Below, in pieces: positions 1 through 7,730 of a stretch of DNA of 37,114 nt (the first letter of the stretch is position 1; each line of letters begins with the position of its first letter). Below the pieces are notes generated by a model, which did no database searches, was not told the origin of the DNA, and saw only the letters and a list, made by a program, of their open reading frames with translations. The DNA comes from Planctomycetota bacterium (GTDB lineage: Bacteria > Planctomycetota > Planctomycetia > Pirellulales > UBA7805), in contig JAIOPX010000254.1 in the NCBI GenBank assembly GCA_021413705.1, forward strand, positions 1 to 37,114, in the 5' to 3' direction. The position numbers were made by a program, and so were the translations under genes.

Positions 1-1483
1 CAGCATCGGGAGCGGCAACGGCTCCCGCCGGCGGCCCCAACCTAATCTGCCAGCCGCCGCCAAGCGAGCGGTAGACTTGAATCAGGCCTTGCGCCACTTG
101 GCCTTGGGCTTGTGCCCATTGATCCTGCTGCAAGACGAGGTTCTGTTCGATGACGGCGTAGCGATTGAAGTCAGCTCCCGCGATTCCTTTTTCATAACGT
201 GCTAATGTGACGCCAAGCGCCGTGTACGCCGACTCGACACTTTCCTGCAACAGCCGCGCTCGCTTCTGCGCTTTGAGAAACGTCACAATGCCATTCTCGA
301 CTTCTTCATCGGCTCGCAACACGCTGTTTTGATAGGCGACCACGAGTTGCTGGAACCGCGCATCCTGGGCACGTACGTTGTTGATGATCCGGCCATAGTT
401 GAGCAACTGCCACTGGAACGACGGGCCGACGTTGCTGTTGAAACCTTGGGGCGTGAACAGATCGGGCAGGCGAGTGGCTTGCCAGCCCAACGTGCCGGAG
501 ACGGTAATTGCCGGGTAAAAATCGCTTTCCGCAATGCCAATCAATTCAGCCTGGGCGGCGGCTTCCCGCTCGGCTCGCCGCACATCGGGACGACGGCGCA
601 GCAAGTCGGCCGGCATCCCGACAATGACAAAGTCGGGCGTCTTGGGGATCGCTGTCTTGGGGCCGCTATTGAGGATCGTGTCGATGTCTTGCGTCGGTAT
701 GCCCATGAGAGTACAGAGCCGGTTCTGATTCACGCGGACGCTGATTTCCAAATTGGCGATCTGTGCCAGGCTCTGCTTGAGATTGCTTTCGGCCTGGGCG
801 CGATCGACGTCGGTTACGCCGCGAAAGCCGACTTGGAGTTGCGCGTTGATGAACGTCAACACGTTTTGCTGGATTACGACGATGCGCTGCAGCAGGCGAA
901 TGCGCTCCTGATCCGTTCGAACTTGAACATAGCTGCTGGCGATGTCACCCATGAGAGTGACCAGGACGGCATCATAGTTGAAGACCGATGCGTCCAAATC
1001 GTCCTCAGCGGCGGTGATCGCCCGGCGGAAGCGGCCCCAGAAATCGAGTTCCCAGCCAAGATTGAAACCGAAATTCCAGGAGTCGAAGAAGTTTTGGCCT
1101 ACGCCAAACCGGGTATAGCTGCCCGCGGCATTTTGTTGCTGCGGAAAGAACTCGCCGATTGCGATCCCTAGTTGGGCTCGCGACTGAAGAATGCGGAATC
1201 CGGCTTCTCGCAAGGTCAGGTTCTGCCGCGAGGCATCGACCATCATCCGGTTCAAGAGTGGATCGTCGAACACCGTCCACCACAGGCAAGGATCTTCACC
1301 GTCGTTGCGAACGCGCTTGTCGGCCGCGTCGATCCAGTTCTCCGCCACGGGTGCCGGAGGCGTAACATAGTTCGGGCCGACCTTCAGTCCGTTGCGCACA
1401 TACTGCACCGGGTTCGTGCAGCCGTTGGCGGTCAACAGCACGACGAGGCAGCAGGAAACAGATCGCAGCAGGCCAGGACGCAT
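1..1483 (-). CDS. RND-type efflux outer membrane lipoprotein (OprM/NodT/TolC family), partial
   Basis: Reading the complementary strand from the ATG at 1483 gives one uninterrupted frame of about 494 codons that leaves the window at base 1. The N-terminus is a lipoprotein signal (MRPGLLRSVSC, then LTANGC as a plausible lipobox), so the mature protein should be lipid-anchored in the outer membrane. Next comes VGPNYVTPPAPV, the usual opening of NodT/OprM proteins. The middle holds the two repeated outer-membrane-efflux halves (for example GWELDFWGRFRRAI and PADLLRRRPDVRRAEREA). Close to the edge it ends with QGLIQVYRSLGGGW, the standard C-terminal signature of the family, so only a short tail is missing. 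It should form the trimeric exit duct of a tripartite RND pump. Pump and adaptor genes are not in the window and may lie to the left. Family assignment is very secure; substrate is unknown. Confidence 0.93.
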   Translation of the reverse strand, partial: MRPGLLRSVSCCLVVLLTANGCTNPVQYVRNGLKVGPNYVTPPAPVAENWIDAADKRVRNDGEDPCLWWTVFDDPLLNRMMVDASRQNLTLREAGFRILQSRAQLGIAIGEFFPQQQNAAGSYTRFGVGQNFFDSWNFGFNLGWELDFWGRFRRAITAAEDDLDASVFNYDAVLVTLMGDIASSYVQVRTDQERIRLLQRIVVIQQNVLTFINAQLQVGFRGVTDVDRAQAESNLKQSLAQIANLEISVRVNQNRLCTLMGIPTQDIDTILNSGPKTAIPKTPDFVIVGMPADLLRRRPDVRRAEREAAAQAELIGIAESDFYPAITVSGTLGWQATRLPDLFTPQGFNSNVGPSFQWQLLNYGRIINNVRAQDARFQQLVVAYQNSVLRADEEVENGIVTFLKAQKRARLLQESVESAYTALGVTLARYEKGIAGADFNRYAVIEQNLVLQQDQWAQAQGQVAQGLIQVYRSLGGGWQIRLGPPAGAVAAPDA

Positions 1484-1934
1484 GAGGCTCTCGGACGGCA
1501 AAGACGGCAGGCGCGGTGCAAGCCAGAAAATCGTACCCTGGAGTACTATCGACAGGCTTTCCGGCCCCGCGCGCTCAAACCCTGCGAACCGGCGCGACTG
1601 TCAGGACGCACAGTTCTTTTGCAGTCGGCCAGGTCGCCGGACAAACCCCTGCGATTTTGCCGGCTGGGCAAGATCACCGGACCGGTACTCAAGCAGGGGG
1701 TGGAATTGTCCGGTGAGGCAAACGAGCGGGAGTTTACCGACTGGCAAGACTCGTGCGATAATGCACTTGTTCTGGGAGAGTGAACCAAGCTTTGTCGGAA
1801 AACGGCGATTTCGATCAGCCGCTGGGCGCTAGCCCCCGGTTTGGCATCGGAATCTCGCACAGAACCGGACGCTAGCGCGTGCCGGGTAATGTTTTCCGAC
1901 AAAGCCTGACCCACGAACTTTCTTGCAACACCCC
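1484..1934. other. Intergenic region between divergent efflux and CAP genes
   Basis: About 450 bases without a convincing gene. Both strands have open frames here, but none has recognisable protein features or a ribosome site. The right third holds the nested inverted repeat listed separately. Promoters for the two divergent genes are presumably here; I could not pick convincing -35/-10 pairs. Confidence 0.5.
1789..1905. repeat. 117-bp element bounded by a 15-bp perfect inverted repeat, with an inner inverted repeat
   Basis: GCTTTGTCGGAAAAC at 1789-1803 is matched exactly by its reverse complement at 1891-1905. Inside, GGCGCTAGCCCCCGGTT (about 1825-1841) is mirrored, with a few mismatches, by AACCGGACGCTAGCGCG (about 1863-1879). 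The whole could fold into a long two-level hairpin just upstream of the CAP gene. It encodes no protein I can recognise and looks like a non-autonomous palindromic element. Confidence 0.75.
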
Positions 1935-2432
1935 ATGATGCGATACAAGCAACTTTGGATAGTTACCGCGTTGTTCCTGCTCGTCAGCCCTGGGCTTGCT
2001 AGCTCCGCGGAATTGGTTCCCGACATGGCGACCAAGATCAGCCGGCTGACCAATGCCTATCGGAAGCAGAACAAGAAACCTCCGTTGAGCATCCAAGCTG
2101 AATTGACCCAGGCAGCTCAGCAGCATGCGCTGAACATGGCTTCCCAGGAGCAGCTCAGTCACGAATTGGATGGCAAGAATTGGGAAGATCGTGTTCGCGC
2201 GACCGGATATGAGGCGCAAGCTTCCGGCGAGAACGTGGCGTCTGCAACAGGGAAGCCGGACAACGCCCAGGCGATGGTGGCGTCTTGGAAAAAATCAAAA
2301 CCGCACCGAGCCAACATGCTGGGCGAAGAGCAGGATTTTACCGAGTTCGGCGTCGGCGTGGCGGTGAGCAAGTCGGGCATGCTTTATGCATGCCAGGTGT
2401 TCGGCATTCCCAAGGAGGCAGCGGCGAAGTAG
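1935..2432 (+). CDS. Secreted CAP-domain (SCP/PR1-like) protein
   Basis: A 165-residue protein with a clear signal peptide (MMRYKQLWIVTALFLLVSPG, cleavage near ASSAE) followed by one CAP domain filling the rest. Typical CAP landmarks are visible: an N-terminal helix with QAAQQHALNMA, the His of LSHEL, the Glu of SGENVAS, and the His of KPHRANML near the C-terminal part of the cavity. Length matches single-domain bacterial CAP proteins. Bacterial CAP proteins are exported and of mostly unknown biochemical role; some bind lipids or act in the cell envelope. An upstream TTG in frame at 1923 exists, but the ATG at 1935 (or 1938) places the charged residues directly before the hydrophobic core and is preferred. 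It is transcribed alone and converges on the GH32-like gene. Confidence 0.85.
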   Translation: MMRYKQLWIVTALFLLVSPGLASSAELVPDMATKISRLTNAYRKQNKKPPLSIQAELTQAAQQHALNMASQEQLSHELDGKNWEDRVRATGYEAQASGENVASATGKPDNAQAMVASWKKSKPHRANMLGEEQDFTEFGVGVAVSKSGMLYACQVFGIPKEAAAK

Positions 2433-2473
2433 GTCCGTTGCGTTTCTGTTGCAGCCTCAGCCCCATGTCTCCG

Positions 2474-4594
2474 TCACGGCTTGGCGGCCGCAGCATCCTT
2501 CGCTTCGTTCTGGTAGATGGATTTCATCTTCCACGCTTTGACCGACTTGACCGTGGCTTCGCCCCCTTTTGAGAACAGGCGGATATTGGGATTGGCGCGG
2601 ACCTTTCCATGTCCATAGGCGACCGCTTGGCGATCGTTCGCAAATACCTCAACCAGTCCCTTGTCGATGAAAACGCGCAGCGTCAGTTCTTCGCCATGAG
2701 CCAGTTGGAATGGAGCGTCAGGGCTACCGACCTTGATTCCTTTGCGCCCAGACCCGGTCAGGATGCTCATCTCCTCCTTGCCGTTCTCGTCTCCCAGGAG
2801 ATAGAGGCCAATTTCCTTGGGAACGGGAGCCGCAATTTTCACTTCCAGTTCGATGGCATCGCCCGTGAGTCCCTCCAGTTTGTGCTCGCGACCGTCGGCG
2901 ATCTTCACGTCCTGCCAGGCTTTTTCATCGTATCGCAGTTTGCTGAGTTCGCGCAACGGCTTGATGCGCAACACGCCATCGGCGGGCAACTCCAATTCGC
3001 GCGGCAGCGATTGCACTCCCGTGGGCGCGATGGGCATGTTCATGATCCAGGCCCACATCACCCGGCGACCGTCGCGCGTCAGGATTGATTCCGGCGCGAA
3101 GAATTGGTTGCTCCCCCAGCTCATCATGGCGTGATAGTCGGGCAGATATTTCTCGTCCTTGAAATCACCCAGGTAATAGCGGCAACCCTTGGGATGGCTG
3201 ATGCACAGCAACATCCACTTATTGCCGATCTTAAACATGTTGGCGCAGGAGATGTCTTCGTCCTTGGGAATGCCCAGATTGGCAGGGTAGTCCTTGTGCA
3301 ACACGTCTCCCAGATACGTCCAGTTCTCCAGGTCGGCGGACTTCATCAACTGCGGGTTCTTTCCCCCCGAGAGTGCGTAGTAGGTGTCGCCGTTGAGCCA
3401 AAGATCGGGATCCCAGTGCCGCATCTTCGGCTCGCTGCCGTCGGCGTTCTTCGGCACCACGGCGATCGGATCGTTCCACGCCATGAACTGGTCGTCCTTG
3501 GGGAACTGAATCCAATTCCGCCCGGAGCCCTGCCCGTGATAGATGATGCCGGGCTTGCCGTCTTTGGTGTAGAAACCGGTGCCGCTGAACATTCCGTGTC
3601 CCGTGGTGGGTGGGGCAAGGATCGTGGGGTGCCACGTCCAGTGAACCATGTCATCGCTGGAAACATGTGCGAAGACGAAACCGGTATGGTTGCGATAAAT
3701 ATAGTGCAGATGGACGCGCCCCTTGTGGTCGAACGCGCAATTGGGGTCGCCAGGCAACGCGGGACCAGGGCCAGGGTGGGCCAAGTGATAGGTGAGCCAG
3801 TTAGCCGGCGGGTTGGCCGGCCAGGCGGGGGTTTCGGGAGCATAGGGACCTTGTGGGGCACGAGGCGCACCACTCACCGCAGCGCGCTTGACATCGTTGG
3901 CGCTACGGCCGGCGATGAGGTAACTCTTGCCGTCGAGCACAAGCCGCCCTCCATCGACTTTAGCATTGCCCGAGATACTGTTGTGTGTGAAACGTCCCGC
4001 ACGATCTTTGACTTCCTTCCCTTCAAAGTCCCACCACGCCAGCGGCTCGATGCTGGAAGCGACGTTGGGTTTGAGCGATTTGATTTCATCTTGGGTTAAA
4101 GCACGCGCATAGATCCGCGCGTCGTCGATCATGCCGGCTAGCGGCGTTCCGACACCATTGCCGAGGTGCCGAAGACCGAAGATCGCGATGTGGTTGTCCA
4201 GGTTCAGCAGGTCAATGCTTTGGGCCGGATAGTCGGCATAGAGTTCGCCGTTGCGATAGATCAGCACTTTGCCTTCGCGGTAGACAACGGCGATCTGCAC
4301 AAAAGTCTGGGGATCGGCTGTCTCGGCGGCACGATCACCCTGGTTCTGTTCCGTTCGCTGATACATGTCACTGCCGGCCATCCACTTGCCGCGAACCCGT
4401 TCTCCCAGCACGACGGCGTCAAAACGATCGCCACTTTGGATGGTCAACGCGCTCCCTCCCTGTTGATTCAGATTGGAAGGAGCTACCCAAACCAACAGGG
4501 TCTTGTCTTGCTTCTGTGGCGAGTCCGCGGCATACGCGGCCAGCCCAGCCGAGAAGAACGTCAGTGATGCCAAGATCGTTTTGAGGGATTGCAC
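2474..4594 (-). CDS. Secreted LamG + GH32-like (five-bladed propeller) glycosidase-related protein
   Basis: About 706 residues. I chose the GTG at 4594 because AAAGGAG lies five bases upstream and the product then starts directly with a signal peptide (QSLKTILASLTFFSAGLAAY). An in-frame ATG at 4624 is the alternative. Residues ~30-190 form a LamG/concanavalin-like domain (GMIDDARIYARALTQDEI is its typical end). From about residue 260 on there is a GH32-type propeller: GDPNCAF stands where invertases have the NDPNG nucleophile motif, WDPD replaces RDP, and MSWGSNQFFAPESI matches the blade-4 region. The acid/base motif WECPD reads ISCANMF, so the expected Glu is Ser. A C-terminal beta-sandwich with LRVFIDKGLVEVFAND completes a GH32 architecture. 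It is exported and probably acts on beta-fructosides or a related glycan, but the altered motifs make activity and substrate uncertain. Confidence 0.85.
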   Translation of the reverse strand: MQSLKTILASLTFFSAGLAAYAADSPQKQDKTLLVWVAPSNLNQQGGSALTIQSGDRFDAVVLGERVRGKWMAGSDMYQRTEQNQGDRAAETADPQTFVQIAVVYREGKVLIYRNGELYADYPAQSIDLLNLDNHIAIFGLRHLGNGVGTPLAGMIDDARIYARALTQDEIKSLKPNVASSIEPLAWWDFEGKEVKDRAGRFTHNSISGNAKVDGGRLVLDGKSYLIAGRSANDVKRAAVSGAPRAPQGPYAPETPAWPANPPANWLTYHLAHPGPGPALPGDPNCAFDHKGRVHLHYIYRNHTGFVFAHVSSDDMVHWTWHPTILAPPTTGHGMFSGTGFYTKDGKPGIIYHGQGSGRNWIQFPKDDQFMAWNDPIAVVPKNADGSEPKMRHWDPDLWLNGDTYYALSGGKNPQLMKSADLENWTYLGDVLHKDYPANLGIPKDEDISCANMFKIGNKWMLLCISHPKGCRYYLGDFKDEKYLPDYHAMMSWGSNQFFAPESILTRDGRRVMWAWIMNMPIAPTGVQSLPRELELPADGVLRIKPLRELSKLRYDEKAWQDVKIADGREHKLEGLTGDAIELEVKIAAPVPKEIGLYLLGDENGKEEMSILTGSGRKGIKVGSPDAPFQLAHGEELTLRVFIDKGLVEVFANDRQAVAYGHGKVRANPNIRLFSKGGEATVKSVKAWKMKSIYQNEAKDAAAAKP

Positions 4595-4767
4595 GATAGC
4601 TCCTTTGAACGTCTGATATGTCATATAAGTGGACTTGCCCATCATAGTTGGTGGTGCGGACCTAGCCAAGCGCCCCAGAACGTGCGGAATCGTTACAATG
4701 TCCGTCTTATTGTGATCGACATATCAGGACGATGCCGCTGCTTCGACGATGTGCTTGCAGGCCGATC

Positions 4768-5175
4768 ATGACCAGCGAAACTGCCGGGACAGAATGGATT
4801 GTGGACGCCTATGGCTGCTCTGCTGAGCGGCTGTGCGATGAGACTCTCTTGCGCCTTGTCTGCCGGCAGGTTGTCGATGAATTAAAACTCACGGTCCTTG
4901 GCCAAGCCCAATGGCATCGCTTTCCGCCGCAGAACGGCGTCACCGGTCTGACGATGCTTAGCGAATCACATCTGGCTTGCCACACGTACCCTGAACTGGG
5001 ACTGGCGACTTTCAATCTCTACTGCTGCCGCGATCGTGAGGCCTGGCCGTGGGAGGCGCGATTGCAGGAGTTGCTCGAGGCTCAACGGGTCACAGTGCGC
5101 AAGGTGAGTCGCGGCGCTGGAGATGCTCGCCAGGAGCCGACGGCACGAATGGTAAGGCAGGAGGCACCACGGTGA
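4768..5175 (+). CDS. speD: S-adenosylmethionine decarboxylase proenzyme (SpeD/SpeH, prokaryotic class)
   Basis: A 135-residue protein starting at ATG 4768; the longer in-frame reading from 4732 adds 12 residues that look untranslated. The proenzyme signature LTMLSESHLACHTYPELG is intact: self-cleavage is expected between Glu66 and Ser67, the Ser becoming the pyruvoyl cofactor. His72 and Cys86 or Cys87 fit the processing and proton-donor residues of the Thermotoga-type enzyme. It makes decarboxylated AdoMet, the aminopropyl donor for spermidine-type polyamines, in the cytoplasm. Its stop overlaps the next start (GTGA at 5172-5175), so it is translationally coupled to the DUF4178 gene and heads the polyamine-type cassette. 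The aminopropyltransferase that would use its product is three genes downstream of the DUF4178 gene. No ornithine or arginine decarboxylase gene is in the window. Confidence 0.93.
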   Translation: MTSETAGTEWIVDAYGCSAERLCDETLLRLVCRQVVDELKLTVLGQAQWHRFPPQNGVTGLTMLSESHLACHTYPELGLATFNLYCCRDREAWPWEARLQELLEAQRVTVRKVSRGAGDARQEPTARMVRQEAPR

Positions 5176-7076
5176 CACCGGTCGTCGCTTCCTGTCCCTC
5201 GTGCAGTGCGCCAATTCATTTTGCGATCGGCTCTGCCATTGTGGTCATTTGCCAGAACTGCCGATCGGCAGTCGCCCGGACCGATCGCGCGCTGGAAGAC
5301 CTGGGCAAAGTGGCCGCGGTGGTCGAATCTGATTCACCGCTTCAAGTCGGGCTGAAGGGGGCACATCGTGGCAAACCGTTCGAAATCGTAGGGCGGATCC
5401 AATATCGCCACGAGTCGGGAGCCCTGTGGAACGAATGGTACGCGAGCTTTCCCGAGGATAAGTGGGGCTGGCTGGCGGAGGCGCAGGGGAAGTTCTACCT
5501 AACTTTTGAAGGGAAGTTATCGAAGGACGCGGCGCTGCCAGGTTTGGGACAATTGACGGTGGGACAACAGTTCACCGTACCAAGCGTGGCCAAGTTTACA
5601 GTGGCCGAGATCGGCCGGGCCGCCGCCGAAGGGGCCGAAGGGGAGATTCCGTTCCGCTTCACGCCAGGAGAGTCGCACGATTACGCCGACCTGGCGGCCG
5701 GTGGCGGCAAGTTTGCCACCTTTGACTACGGCCAGGATCCGCCGAGTGTGTTCGTGGGCCGCGAAGTGACACTTGGAGATCTGGATCTCGAAAGTGAGCC
5801 GCTGACCCAGCGCGAAGCTAAGAGCATCGGCGGTGTCACGCTGAACTGTCCGCAGTGCAGCGGCTCGCTGGATCTGCGCGCACCGGATGAAACGCTCCGT
5901 GTCACCTGCCCCTATTGCAACTCTCTGTTGGATGTCACCCAGGGTAAGTTGAAATATCTGACGACGCTGGATGGGGGGGAGGTCAAGCCGCTGATTCCGA
6001 TCGGGACAATCGGGAGCTTGGAGGGCATTTCGTACACGGTCATAGGATTCGTGCAGAGGCAGGTCACTCTCGACGGCACGGTCTATTTTTGGCAGGAGTA
6101 TTTACTCTACAGCGCCGCAGTTCAATTTCGCTGGCTGGTGCAGAGCGACAACCATTGGAGCTTTGTGCGCAGTATTTCTCCGGGCGAAGTGGAAGTGGTT
6201 GGCAATCGCCGCGCCACCTACGAAGGTCGCACATTCAAGTTGTTTCAATTGGCGCAGACCTATGTTTCGTACGTCATGGGGGAGTTTTATTGGCGCGTGT
6301 CCGTAGGGGAAGTAACGCTGGCTGGGGACTATGTTCGCCCGCCGCAGATGCTGTCGAGGGAAAAGAGCGGCACCGATGTGAAGGGTGAAATCAACTGGTC
6401 GTTGGGAACCTACATGACCAAGGAGGTGGTGGCCGAGGCGTTTAAGATTAAGAAGATGCCCCGGCCGATGGGAGTCGCGCCGAATCAGCCGTTTTTGCAT
6501 AACGGAGTATTGCTGGCCTGGCCGCTAATGTGCGGAGTGGCGCTGTTGGCGGGCATCATGCTGATTGGCGGCGCAAAGAGCCGGGTAGTGTTCGATAAGA
6601 ACTACAATCTGGCCCCGGTCGAGGCCGCCGACAAGACCAATGTGGAGTTTGAATCGCCCCTGGAACTCCACAGCCGACAGAATGTCTGCATAACGCTTCG
6701 CAGCCCGGTCAACAACACCTGGGTGTACGTAGAAGGAGACTTGATTAACGACGAGACTGGCTTGGTGCAGGGCTTTTCGGCGCCGCTGGAGTATTATCAG
6801 GGGACCGAAGGGGGCGAGGCCTGGAGCGAGGGGCGCCAGCAGGCGACGATTTACCTCTCCGCGTTGCCGGAGGGAAAATACACGCTGCGGCTGGAGGTTC
6901 AGCGGCAGAACTTCAGTGCGCCGGCCAGTGTAGCTATCAAGATCGAGCAGAATCGCCCGCGAGTGGGGTATCTGGTGTTGCTGTTGTTGGCATTGAGCGT
7001 GGTGCCGGCGTTGGTTCTGTTCTGGCGGTGGCAGTTTGAAAAGACGCGGTGGGAGAATAGTGACTATGGAGGATGA
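5172..7076 (+). CDS. DUF4178-type zinc-ribbon membrane protein
   Basis: 634 residues from the GTG at 5172; the frame is open further upstream, but that part overlaps speD in another frame. Two zinc-ribbon-like modules are visible: CPSC with CQNC (residues ~8-31) and CPQC with CPYC (~230-255). Each is followed by a beta-rich DUF4178-like unit (GKPFEIVGRIQYRHESGALW and GISYTVIGFVQRQVTLDGTV are the matching openings). A transmembrane segment (LLAWPLMCGVALLAGIML, ~450) leads to a beta-sandwich-like external region, and a second one ends the protein (VGYLVLLLLALSVVPALVLF). Hence the ribbons and DUF4178 units probably face the cytoplasm and the ~150-residue loop the outside. DUF4178 has no established biochemical activity; it recurs next to AdoMet decarboxylase and DUF350 genes. 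The start overlaps speD by 4 bases. Confidence 0.8.
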   Translation: MTPVVASCPSCSAPIHFAIGSAIVVICQNCRSAVARTDRALEDLGKVAAVVESDSPLQVGLKGAHRGKPFEIVGRIQYRHESGALWNEWYASFPEDKWGWLAEAQGKFYLTFEGKLSKDAALPGLGQLTVGQQFTVPSVAKFTVAEIGRAAAEGAEGEIPFRFTPGESHDYADLAAGGGKFATFDYGQDPPSVFVGREVTLGDLDLESEPLTQREAKSIGGVTLNCPQCSGSLDLRAPDETLRVTCPYCNSLLDVTQGKLKYLTTLDGGEVKPLIPIGTIGSLEGISYTVIGFVQRQVTLDGTVYFWQEYLLYSAAVQFRWLVQSDNHWSFVRSISPGEVEVVGNRRATYEGRTFKLFQLAQTYVSYVMGEFYWRVSVGEVTLAGDYVRPPQMLSREKSGTDVKGEINWSLGTYMTKEVVAEAFKIKKMPRPMGVAPNQPFLHNGVLLAWPLMCGVALLAGIMLIGGAKSRVVFDKNYNLAPVEAADKTNVEFESPLELHSRQNVCITLRSPVNNTWVYVEGDLINDETGLVQGFSAPLEYYQGTEGGEAWSEGRQQATIYLSALPEGKYTLRLEVQRQNFSAPASVAIKIEQNRPRVGYLVLLLLALSVVPALVLFWRWQFEKTRWENSDYGG

Positions 7077-7079
7077 AAA

Positions 7080-7262
7080 ATGTTAACCAGGTGTTACGTG
7101 GCCCTGGGCGCGGCGCTGATTATCGGCCAGGTCGGCACGTCGCTCATGGGTTGGGAATATGGCAATCCGCAGCGACAGGTCATTCCGGCCAGTGCGCGGC
7201 AATCGCCTGGCGGCTATCGCTCATTTCATTTCTGGCACGGCGGTTATCAGGGAGGGAAATAG
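7080..7262 (+). CDS. Small exported or membrane-anchored protein of the polyamine-type cassette
   Basis: 60 residues: an N-terminal hydrophobic segment (CYVALGAALIIGQVGTSLM), then a short Gly/aromatic-rich tail ending FHFWHGGYQGGK. A strong ribosome site, GGAGGA at 7068-7073, sits six bases before the ATG, and the gene lies exactly between the DUF4178 and DUF350 genes with 3-bp and 0-bp gaps. This spacing argues that it is real despite its size. A reading from ATG 7073 in another frame is rejected because it ignores that ribosome site. No function can be assigned. The signal-like start suggests the tail is outside the cytoplasmic membrane, where it could be a substrate or partner of the cassette. 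Confidence 0.7.
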   Translation: MLTRCYVALGAALIIGQVGTSLMGWEYGNPQRQVIPASARQSPGGYRSFHFWHGGYQGGK

Positions 7263-7730
7263 ATGGAATTCAACATGCTCTTAAAACCTTTTGAAATGTC
7301 GCTGGTGTTCAGCGTCTTCGGACTGGTGCTGTTTGCGTTGGCGATCTGGATCATCGTGAAGGTTTGCCCTTTCTCCGTCCGGAAGGAGATCGAAGATGAT
7401 CAGAACATCGCTCTGGCGGTCATCATCGGCGCGATCATTCTTGGCATTGCACTGATTGTGGCTGCTGCGATTCATGGTTCTCCCGACGCCGCTGCACCCG
7501 CTGGTGCAAAGGCAACGGTTGGGTGGCCGGGACAGAAACCGAGCCTCCAAAGTAGTAGGCACACTCCGTGTGCCGTAACCGGATATATGTTGGGCCTAAT
7601 CCTGGAGAGGACTCCTGCGGACGGCACACGGAGTGTGCCTGCAACGAGGGTCGGAGCATTCCCAAGGGGACAGTCCCATTTTGCTGGGGCAAAATTGGGA
7701 CAGTCCCCGGCTGCGAATATGCCATCATGA
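7263..7730 (+). CDS. DUF350-type small membrane protein with a repeat-derived C-terminus
   Basis: 155 residues with GGAGGG at 7251-7256, six bases before the ATG. Residues 1-80 are a normal short DUF350-like unit: two transmembrane helices (SLVFSVFGLVLFALAIWIIV and ALAVIIGAIILGIALIVAAA) joined by an acidic cytoplasmic turn (KEIEDDQN). From about residue 98 onward the sequence (SSRHTPCAV... RSVPATRVG... SHFAGAKLGQSP) is simply the translation of two intergenic palindromes, so the native protein probably ended near residue 85-95. The final codons overlap the next start (ATGA at 7727-7730). DUF350 proteins (E. coli YjfL is one) are envelope proteins of unknown activity, often beside AdoMetDC or glutathionylspermidine-synthetase-like genes. 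Confidence 0.8.
   Translation: MEFNMLLKPFEMSLVFSVFGLVLFALAIWIIVKVCPFSVRKEIEDDQNIALAVIIGAIILGIALIVAAAIHGSPDAAAPAGAKATVGWPGQKPSLQSSRHTPCAVTGYMLGLILERTPADGTRSVPATRVGAFPRGQSHFAGAKLGQSPAANMPS
7558..7708. repeat. Two adjacent palindromes (GGCACACGGAGTGTGCC and GGGGACAGTCCC families)
   Basis: The first is a perfect 19-bp inverted repeat, 7558-7576 against 7621-7639, each arm itself a small hairpin. The second is an imperfect inverted repeat at 7666-7684 against 7690-7708. Both lie inside the end of the DUF350 reading frame and directly before the synthase start. A related arm of the first family lies at 21479-21496. Confidence 0.85.

Noticed and set aside
329..1171. 280-codon open frame on the + strand
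   Set aside because: It is antisense to the efflux lipoprotein gene, whose minus-strand translation carries clear family motifs; the + translation has none.
3104..4099. 331-codon open frame on the + strand
   Set aside because: Antisense shadow of the GH32-like gene; no protein features.
7568..7726. 53-residue N-terminal extension of the synthase
   Set aside because: It is translated palindrome; ATG 7727 overlaps the previous stop and fits the family start.
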